This document shows, in pieces, positions 7,209-12,453 of a stretch of DNA of 12,453 nucleotides (position 1 is the stretch's first letter; each line of letters begins with the position of its first letter). This DNA is from JADDRA01 sp035553895. Its GTDB lineage: Bacteria > Actinomycetota > Acidimicrobiia > Acidimicrobiales > CADCSY01. The notes under the pieces were generated by a model that worked only from the letters and a program-made list of their open reading frames with translations, was not told the DNA's origin and searched no databases. A program made the translations under genes and the position numbers. Location of the stretch: assembly GCA_035553895.1 (NCBI GenBank), contig DATMJI010000124.1:1-12453 (forward strand). Direction: 5' to 3'.

Positions 7209-8251
7209 TGCCCGCAGAGGAGGCGGCCGACATCGAGTCCCTCACCGCCGGCGCCCTGGCCCGGGTGGCCGCCGCCGCCGACTCCGACCAGCTCGACGGC
7301 CTCCGGAGCGAGGTGCTGGGACGGCGCTCGCCCTTCGCCGAGGCCAAGTCGACCCTGGGGCGCCTGGCCCCCGAGGACCGGCGCCGGGCCGGCCAGGCCC
7401 TCAACGACGCCCGCCGGCGCATCGAGGCGGCGCTGGGTGCCCGGCGCGCCGAGCTGGAGTTGGCCGAGCGCCGGGCCCGCCTCGAGCGCGAGCGACTGGA
7501 TCTGACCGAGGCCCGCCCCCGCCATCGCCGGGGCCACATCCACCTCGTCACCCAGGCTCGCGACCGCCTCGAGGACGTTTTTGTCGCCATGGGCTACACC
7601 GTCGCCGAGGGGCCCGAGGCCGAGTCCGACTGGTACAACTTCGAAGCCCTCAACTTCCCGGCCGGCCACCCGGCCCGGGACATGTACGACACCTTCTACC
7701 TCGATCTCGGTACGCCGGAGTCGACCCTGCTGCGCACCCACACCTCGCCCGTCCAGATCCGGGTGATGGAGGCGGCCGAGCCCCCCATCTACTCGGTGAT
7801 GCCAGGTCGCTGCTACCGCCTCGACACCCCTGACGCCTCCCACCTCCCGGTCTTCCACCAGATCGAGGGCCTGGTCGTCGACCGCGGCATCACCATGGGC
7901 GACCTGGCCGGCACCCTCGACGCCTTCACCGAGGCCTACTTCGGCCGGGGGTTTCGCTCCCGGCTGCGCCCGTCGTACTTTCCCTTCACCGAGCCCTCGG
8001 CCGAGTTCGACATCACCTGCCTGTTCTGCGTGGGGGAGGGGTGCCGCACCTGCGGGCGCACGGGATGGCTGGAGCTGGGCGGCTGCGGCATGGTCCATCC
8101 CAACGTCTTCCTGGCCGTGGGCTACGACCCCGAGGTGTGGTCCGGCTTCGCCTTCGGCTTCGGCATCGACCGACTGGCCATGATGCGCCACGGCATCGAC
8201 GACATCCGCGAGCTGGCCTCTCCCGACGTCCGCGTCCTCCGGCAGTTCTAG
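7208..8251 (+). CDS. pheS: Phenylalanyl-tRNA synthetase alpha subunit
   Basis: The catalytic alpha subunit of the (alpha-beta)2 enzyme that charges tRNA-Phe. It is 347 residues long, with an N-terminal coiled-coil tRNA-contacting region to about 105. The class II core has AEGPEAESDWYNFEALNFP, HPARDMYDTFYLD, LLRTHTSPVQIR, the motif 2 region FRSRLRPSYFPFTEPSAE, and motif 3 GFGIDRLAMMRHGI (about 317-330). Four cysteines at 271, 274, 279 and 282 (CLFC, then CRTC) form a compact zinc-knuckle-like insert before TGWLELGGCGMV. The ATG at 7208 overlaps the kinase TGA (TGATG), so reinitiation is likely. The frame stays open upstream through the kinase gene, but that part is a shadow. Its beta subunit gene follows after 107 nt. 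Confidence 0.96.
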   Translation: MPAEEAADIESLTAGALARVAAAADSDQLDGLRSEVLGRRSPFAEAKSTLGRLAPEDRRRAGQALNDARRRIEAALGARRAELELAERRARLERERLDLTEARPRHRRGHIHLVTQARDRLEDVFVAMGYTVAEGPEAESDWYNFEALNFPAGHPARDMYDTFYLDLGTPESTLLRTHTSPVQIRVMEAAEPPIYSVMPGRCYRLDTPDASHLPVFHQIEGLVVDRGITMGDLAGTLDAFTEAYFGRGFRSRLRPSYFPFTEPSAEFDITCLFCVGEGCRTCGRTGWLELGGCGMVHPNVFLAVGYDPEVWSGFAFGFGIDRLAMMRHGIDDIRELASPDVRVLRQF

Positions 8252-8252
8252 T

Positions 8253-8289
8253 ACGGGGGCAGCGCCCCTCCCGTGAAGCCCCCCACGGG
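8253..8289 (+). promoter_or_regulatory. Mutually exclusive hairpins between pheS and pheT
   Basis: CCCGTG (8270-8275) pairs with CACGGG (8284-8289) across an 8-nt loop, while its first five bases can instead pair with ACGGG (8253-8257). A third small stem, GGGGC/GCCCC, lies at 8256-8268. The two main pairings cannot coexist, the geometry of an attenuator or terminator switch, but no U-tract follows. It lies immediately after the pheS stop, so partial termination or RNA processing between pheS and pheT is possible. It could be chance in GC-rich DNA. Confidence 0.3.
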
Positions 8290-8344
8290 CCTCCCCGCTC
8301 TCCGGCCACGTCCCCATCACGGGGCGAGCATCCCGGCGTAGCGG

Positions 8345-8350
8345 TAGGTT
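8345..8350 (+). promoter_or_regulatory. -10 element directly upstream of pheT
   Basis: TAGGTT lies 8 nt before the GTG of pheT, and there is no Shine-Dalgarno in between (CTCTCCTC). The same TAGG-N-T hexamer at the same distance precedes the ThyX-like gene. This suggests an internal promoter giving a leaderless or nearly leaderless pheT mRNA. No clear -35 is seen. Confidence 0.4.
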
Positions 8351-8358
8351 CTCTCCTC

Positions 8359-10719
8359 GTGCGGGTCCCGCTGTCGTGGCTTCGAGAGTTCGTTGCCCTC
8401 GACCTTTCCGTTGAGGAGATCGTGGCCACCCTCGACGATCTGGGCCTGGCGGTGGAGTCGGTCACCACGGTGGGGGCAGGCCTCGAGGGCGTGGTCGTGG
8501 CCCGGGTCCTCGACATCGCCGCCATCGAGGGGGCCGACCGCATCCGGGCCGTCACCGTCGACGCCGGCGGGCCCGAGCCCGTCCCCGTCGTGTGCGGGGC
8601 GTGGAACTTCGCCGTGGGCGACCTCGTCCCCCTGGCCACGGTGGGCACGGTGCTGCCCGGCGGGATGGAAATCACCGCCCGGCGCATGCGCGGAGCCCGC
8701 TCGGAGGGGATGCTGTGCGCACCCGACGAGCTGGAGCTGCCCGGCGGCCACGACGGCATCCTCGTCCTCGACGGGGACCACCTTCCGGGGAGCGCCGTCT
8801 CCCAAGCCCTGGGGCGCTCGAGCGACACGGTGCTGGAGTTGGAGGTCAACGCCAACCGGCCCGACGCCATGTCGGTGGCCGGCGTGGCTCGGGATCTGGC
8901 CGCCCGCCTGCGGCTGCCCTTCGCCCTGCCCGAGCCCAAGGTCCCCGAGGGACCGGCCGGGGGCAGCGCCCAGGTCGTCATCGACGACCCCGGGGTCTGC
9001 GGGCGCTTCGTGGCCCAGGTGGTCACCGGGGTGGCCGTGGGGCCGTCGCCTGGGTGGCTGGCCGAGCGTCTGGTCCGGGCCGGCATGCGCCCCATAAACA
9101 ACGTGGTGGACATCTCCAACTACGTCATGCTGGAGCTGGGCCAACCCACCCACCCCTACTCCCTGGCCCGGCTCCCGGGGCGGGGGCTACGGGTGCGCCG
9201 CGCCCGGGCGGGCGAGACGCTGGTGACCCTCGACGGGGCCGAGCGCCAGCTCGGCCCCGAAGACCCGCTCATCTGCGCCACGGACGACCGGCCGCTGGGC
9301 ATCGCCGGGATCATGGGGGGCGCCTCCTCGGAGATCGATGCCACCACCACCGAGGTCCTGGTAGAGGCGGCCTGGTTCGACCCTCTGAGCATCGCCCGCA
9401 GCTCCCGGCGCCTCAAGCTGCGCTCCGAGGCCTCGGCCCGCTTCGAGAAGGGCTGCGACTGGCAGGCCATCGACCGGGCGCTGGGCCGGATCTGCGAGCT
9501 CCTGCACCAGTGCGCCGGTGGCGCCGTGCCCGCCGGCGCCCCGTTCGAGGCCGTCGGGCGCCTTCCGGAGCGACCCCCGGTCCGCCTGCGCACCGAGCGG
9601 GTCAACCAGTTGCTGGGCACCGACTTGAGCGCCGACCACATCGCCGGGTACCTGGCCGGCCTCGGGTTCGTCCCCTCGGTGGCCGGCGAAGGGGTCCTGG
9701 CCGTCTCGCTGCCCTCGTGGCGCCTCGACAGCGCCACGGAGATCGACCTGGTAGAGGAGGTCGCCCGCCTCCACGGATACCGGTCCATACCCAGCACCCT
9801 GCCCCGCAGCCCGCTGACCGGAGGCCTGAGCCCCTACCAGCACGATCGCCGGCGAGCCCGCCAGATCCTGGCGGGGGCCGGGGCCGACGAGGTGTGGACC
9901 TCCACCTTCGTCTCGCCGGCGGAGATGGCCCGCTGCGGGTTGGATCCGGCCGAGGCGGTGGTGGTGGCCAACCCGCTGGTGGTCGAGCAGTCCCGGCTGC
10001 GGACCTCCTTGCTCCCCGGCCTGGTGGAGGCGGTGGCGGCCAACGCCCGGCGCCGCCAGCCCGGGGTCCAGCTTTTCGAGATCGGCGCCTGCTTCGCTCG
10101 ACCTCCCACCGGCCAGTCCCTGCCGACCGAGACCGAGCGGGTGGGTGCCGCCGCAGCCGGGCGGGACGCCACCGAGGCGGTATCGCTGTGGCGCCTGCTG
10201 GCGGAGAGCTTCGGGTTCGAGACCTGGCAGTTGGAGCCGACCGATCGTCCCGGCCTGCACCCCACCCGGGCGGCCCTGGTGATGGTGGGCGAGCACACCG
10301 TCGGCGCCCTCGGCGAGATCGATCCCGCCGTCACCGCCGCCGCCGAGATCGCCGAGCGGGTGGCCTGGCTGGAGCTCGATCTGGGACTGCTGCTGGCCCA
10401 GCCCCACGGCGCCGCCTCCTACCGGCCGGTGAGCCGCTTCCCCTCCAGCGACATCGACCTGGCGTTCGAGATCGACGAATCGACCCCCGCCGCAGCCGTG
10501 GAGGCGACACTGCGCCGGGCCGGGGGCGAGCTGGTGCGCGACCTCGAGCTCTTCGACGTCTACCGGGGGGACCGGGTGGCTCCGCATCGCCGCAGCCTGG
10601 CGTGGCGGGTCCGCTTCCAGGCGCCGGATCGCACCCTCACCGACGACGACGTGGCCGAGGCCCGAGACCGGCTGGTGCGCGCCGTGGAGGCTGCCCACCC
10701 GGCCAGCCTGAGGGGGTAG
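8359..10719 (+). CDS. pheT: Phenylalanyl-tRNA synthetase beta subunit
   Basis: A 786-residue beta subunit, normal length for the bacterial family. Order of domains: N-terminus VRVPLSWLREFVALD; EMAP-II-like tRNA-binding domain at about 40-150 (CGAWNFAVGD near 80); B3/4 editing domain at about 200-385 (RPINNVVDISNYVMLELGQP near 244, GIMGGASSEIDATT); B5 domain at about 405-475 (LRTERVNQLLG, SWRLDSATEIDLVEEVARLHGY); a catalytic-like core; and the anticodon-binding FDX-ACB domain at about 687-786 (RFPSSDIDLAFEID, LTDDDVAEARDRLV). The GTG at 8359 is the only start consistent with the conserved N-terminus; the frame upstream has no other start before the end of pheS. It lacks a ribosome site and has a -10 hexamer 8 nt upstream, pointing to leaderless translation. 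Confidence 0.96.
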   Translation: MRVPLSWLREFVALDLSVEEIVATLDDLGLAVESVTTVGAGLEGVVVARVLDIAAIEGADRIRAVTVDAGGPEPVPVVCGAWNFAVGDLVPLATVGTVLPGGMEITARRMRGARSEGMLCAPDELELPGGHDGILVLDGDHLPGSAVSQALGRSSDTVLELEVNANRPDAMSVAGVARDLAARLRLPFALPEPKVPEGPAGGSAQVVIDDPGVCGRFVAQVVTGVAVGPSPGWLAERLVRAGMRPINNVVDISNYVMLELGQPTHPYSLARLPGRGLRVRRARAGETLVTLDGAERQLGPEDPLICATDDRPLGIAGIMGGASSEIDATTTEVLVEAAWFDPLSIARSSRRLKLRSEASARFEKGCDWQAIDRALGRICELLHQCAGGAVPAGAPFEAVGRLPERPPVRLRTERVNQLLGTDLSADHIAGYLAGLGFVPSVAGEGVLAVSLPSWRLDSATEIDLVEEVARLHGYRSIPSTLPRSPLTGGLSPYQHDRRRARQILAGAGADEVWTSTFVSPAEMARCGLDPAEAVVVANPLVVEQSRLRTSLLPGLVEAVAANARRRQPGVQLFEIGACFARPPTGQSLPTETERVGAAAAGRDATEAVSLWRLLAESFGFETWQLEPTDRPGLHPTRAALVMVGEHTVGALGEIDPAVTAAAEIAERVAWLELDLGLLLAQPHGAASYRPVSRFPSSDIDLAFEIDESTPAAAVEATLRRAGGELVRDLELFDVYRGDRVAPHRRSLAWRVRFQAPDRTLTDDDVAEARDRLVRAVEAAHPASLRG

Positions 10720-10733
10720 CTCCACCGCCCGGC

Positions 10734-10740
10734 GGGGAGG
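10734..10740 (+). promoter_or_regulatory. Ribosome binding site for an alternative TTG start of the ThyX-like gene
   Basis: GGGGAGG at 10734-10740 is 7 nt before an in-frame TTG at 10748, a well-spaced Shine-Dalgarno. It would give an 11-residue longer protein (MPASPLLGSAA) translated from the pheT transcript. It competes with the leaderless-type GTG at 10781. Confidence 0.35.
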
Positions 10741-10766
10741 TCCACCCTTGCCCGCCTCGCCCCTCC

Positions 10767-10772
10767 TAGGAT
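10767..10772 (+). promoter_or_regulatory. -10 element upstream of the ThyX-like gene
   Basis: TAGGAT is followed by 8 nt (CGGCCGCC) and GTG at 10781, matching the TAGGTT plus 8 nt plus GTG layout of pheT. No ribosome site lies between. It supports a leaderless start at GTG 10781. No convincing -35 is visible. Confidence 0.4.
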
Positions 10773-10780
10773 CGGCCGCC

Positions 10781-12427
10781 GTGTCGGCACCGAGCCTCAC
10801 TCCCTACGTGCGCGAGGAGTTCAGCGCCGAGGAGACCGACATCCTCCGGCGCTACGTGACCAACGTCGAGGGTCCGTGCTTCGCCCTGGTGAACCTGCCC
10901 GAGGTGGTCAAGGGGGCGCTCTTCGCCCGCTACAGCCGCACCCACAAGAGCCTACGCCGGCTCTTCCTCGATGAGTTCGTCGGTGACCTCGACATCGAGG
11001 GGGATACCGCCATCGACGCCACCGTCGGCCTGGACCGGGCCGAGCGGCTCTACGAGAAGGTCTTCCTCGAGTACGGCGACGACTCCGTCGCCCAGCTCGG
11101 CGGCGTCCACCTGGCCTGCGAGCAGGCCTCCAACCTGCTCACCAAGATCCTGGAGTGGGGCCGGCTGATGTCGTACCTGGAGCAGTCCACCCGCTACATC
11201 GCCTACGACGCCCGCCTGGGTGGGCGCTACCGCTACTACCGGGATCCGGAGTTGCTGGCCTCGCCGCTGGGAACCCGCTACGTGGGCGACATGGACCGCC
11301 TGTTCGACACCTACGCCGCCCTGGTACCCCTGGTCCAGGAGTGGTGCCGCCAGCGCTACCCGAAATCGCCCAGCGACTCGGACTTCGTCCATCGCCAGTC
11401 CACCCGGGCCAAGGCCCTTGACGCCGTGCGCGGCGTCCTGCCGGCCGCCTCGCTTTCCAACGTCGGCATCTACGGCGCCGGCCAGGGTTACGAGGCCCTG
11501 CTGCTGCGCATGCGGGCCCATCCCCTGGCCGAGGCCCGAGCGTATGCCGAGCTGATGCTGCACGAGCTGCGCAAGGTCATCCCGTCGTTCCTCTCGCGGG
11601 TCGACCGGCCGGAGCGGGGAGGGGAGTGGACCAGCTACCTGCGCACCACCCGGGAGGACACCGCCGGCGTGGCTGCGTCGCTGCTGGCGGGCACCGGGCC
11701 GAGCGACGAGGACACCCCCGAGGTGACCCTGGTCGACTTCGACCCCGACGGGGAGGACAAGGTGCTCGCCGCCATGCTCTACCCCCACGCCGACCAGCCG
11801 GAGCAGCGCCTGTTGGAGCGGGTCCGCTCGATGAGCGGCACCGAGCGGTCGGCGCTGGTCGCCGCCTACGTCGGCGCCCGGGGAAACCGCCGGCACAAGC
11901 CGGGGCGGGCCCTGGAGCGCACCGCCTACCGCTTCGACGTGTGCACCGACTACGGGGCCTTCCGCGACCTCCAGCGCCACCGGATGCTCACCATCCAGTG
12001 GCAGGCCCTCAGCCCCCGCCACGGCTATGTCATGGCCGACGACGTCATGGCCGCAGGGGCGGCCACGCCCTTCGAGGAGGCCATGGCCACCTCCGCCGCC
12101 CTTCACGACGCCTTGGAGGGCCCGTTCCCCGCCCAGGCGTCCTACGCCGTCTGCCTCGGCTACCGCCTGCGCTACTCGATGGAGCTCAACGCCCGGTCCG
12201 CCCTCCACATGCTGGAGCTGCGCACGTCGCCGGCGGGCCACCCGTCCTACCGGCGCATCTGCCAGGACATGCACCACTTGATCGCCACCCAGGCCGGGCA
12301 CCGCATCGTCGCCGGCCTCATGCGCTTCGTCGACCACAGTGAAGCCGGCACCGGCCTCGAGCGCCTGCCCGGCGAGCGGCGGGCCGAGGCCCGGCGCGCC
12401 GTTCCTCCCGGGAAAGCCTCGACATGA
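10781..12427 (+). CDS. Tandem ThyX-like protein (FAD-dependent thymidylate synthase family, two degenerate halves)
   Basis: A 548-residue protein, about twice the usual ThyX length of 220-250. Canonical ThyX uses FAD and methylene-tetrahydrofolate to methylate dUMP, with signature RHR-x7-S-x-R-Y. The first half (about 70-275) aligns in pattern: EYGDDSVAQLGGVHLACEQA, then WGR at 126-128 where RHR is expected, seven residues, and an intact STRY at 136-139; the later NARS-type motif is replaced by GAGQ (232-235). The second half (about 320-525) keeps RHR at 399-401 and NARSALHMLELRT (470-482), but the expected Ser is Ala409, with a shifted SPRHGY. The halves thus retain complementary residues. 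GTG 10781 was chosen for the TAGGAT hexamer 8 nt upstream and the conserved LTPYVREEF start; TTG 10748 is the alternative. It lies downstream of pheT. Family membership is clear; enzymatic activity is not assured. Confidence 0.8.
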   Translation: MSAPSLTPYVREEFSAEETDILRRYVTNVEGPCFALVNLPEVVKGALFARYSRTHKSLRRLFLDEFVGDLDIEGDTAIDATVGLDRAERLYEKVFLEYGDDSVAQLGGVHLACEQASNLLTKILEWGRLMSYLEQSTRYIAYDARLGGRYRYYRDPELLASPLGTRYVGDMDRLFDTYAALVPLVQEWCRQRYPKSPSDSDFVHRQSTRAKALDAVRGVLPAASLSNVGIYGAGQGYEALLLRMRAHPLAEARAYAELMLHELRKVIPSFLSRVDRPERGGEWTSYLRTTREDTAGVAASLLAGTGPSDEDTPEVTLVDFDPDGEDKVLAAMLYPHADQPEQRLLERVRSMSGTERSALVAAYVGARGNRRHKPGRALERTAYRFDVCTDYGAFRDLQRHRMLTIQWQALSPRHGYVMADDVMAAGAATPFEEAMATSAALHDALEGPFPAQASYAVCLGYRLRYSMELNARSALHMLELRTSPAGHPSYRRICQDMHHLIATQAGHRIVAGLMRFVDHSEAGTGLERLPGERRAEARRAVPPGKAST

Positions 12428-12434
12428 GGTCGAG
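12418..12434 (+). terminator. Weak hairpin at the end of the ThyX-like gene
   Basis: CTCGAC (12418-12423), loop ATGAG, GTCGAG (12429-12434) forms a 6-bp stem spanning the TGA stop. It is followed by an AT-rich tail (CCAAAATTACACTATCTC) with no run of T, so it is at best a poor terminator. The AT-rich tail, rare in this window, contains TACACT and may instead be the start of the next promoter region. The window ends here. Confidence 0.25.
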
Positions 12435-12453
12435 ACCAAAATTACACTATCTC

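Noticed and set aside
8592..10769. A 725-codon plus-strand open frame within pheT
   Set aside because: Arg/Gly/Pro-rich shadow of pheT in another frame, without family motifs.
9187..10800. A 537-codon minus-strand open frame opposite pheT
   Set aside because: Antisense shadow with compositional bias only; pheT on the other strand is fully conserved.
10952..12439. A 495-codon minus-strand open frame opposite the ThyX-like gene
   Set aside because: Gly/Val/Leu-rich shadow without motifs; the sense strand carries clear ThyX-family patterns.

Overview
The window is high-GC DNA with many GTG starts and strong third-position G/C bias. It is probably from an actinomycete. The DUF1844 / infC-rpmI-rplT / TrmH methyltransferase / histidine kinase / pheST neighbourhood is, from memory, an actinobacterial arrangement. 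The lack of typical Streptomyces or Mycobacterium flanking genes, together with the tandem ThyX-like gene, makes a less-studied lineage such as Acidimicrobiia plausible. That placement is an inference.

Left part (1-3934). The 3' end of a cold-shock-domain gene enters on the + strand and meets, head-on, a leftward gene set. Read in its own direction, this set is a DUF1844 protein, then an ATPase, a substrate-binding lipoprotein and two permeases. The last four make a complete polar amino acid ABC importer of the glutamate (GluABCD/GlnHMPQ) type. DUF1844 starts at 3934 with a -10-like hexamer placed for leaderless transcription. The ATPase follows 79 nt later, so the importer could be read from the same transcript or from its own promoter.

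Centre (3935-4110). A 176-nt divergent control region lies between DUF1844 and infC. It holds the DUF1844 -10, an 8-bp inverted repeat, and the infC leader with a good Shine-Dalgarno sequence ahead of an ATA start codon.

Right part (4111-12427). A rightward translation-related cluster runs infC (IF3), rpmI (L35), rplT (L20), a TrmH/TsnR-type rRNA 2'-O-methyltransferase, a soluble PAS-type histidine kinase, pheS, pheT, and a tandem ThyX-like protein of about 548 residues. Spacing is very tight up to pheS: 3 nt, 27 nt, 9 nt, an ATGA overlap, then a TGATG overlap. A 107-nt gap with alternative hairpins separates pheS from pheT. Both pheT and the ThyX-like gene have a TAGGNT hexamer exactly 8 nt before a GTG start and may have leaderless transcripts.

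Most unusual points: (1) the ThyX-like protein, whose two halves each lack part of the ThyX signature and together supply all of it; (2) infC with no usable ATG/GTG/TTG start and an SD-positioned ATA; (3) an orphan cytosolic histidine kinase translationally coupled between an rRNA methyltransferase and PheRS. I saw no mobile element, CRISPR array, tRNA or rRNA gene.
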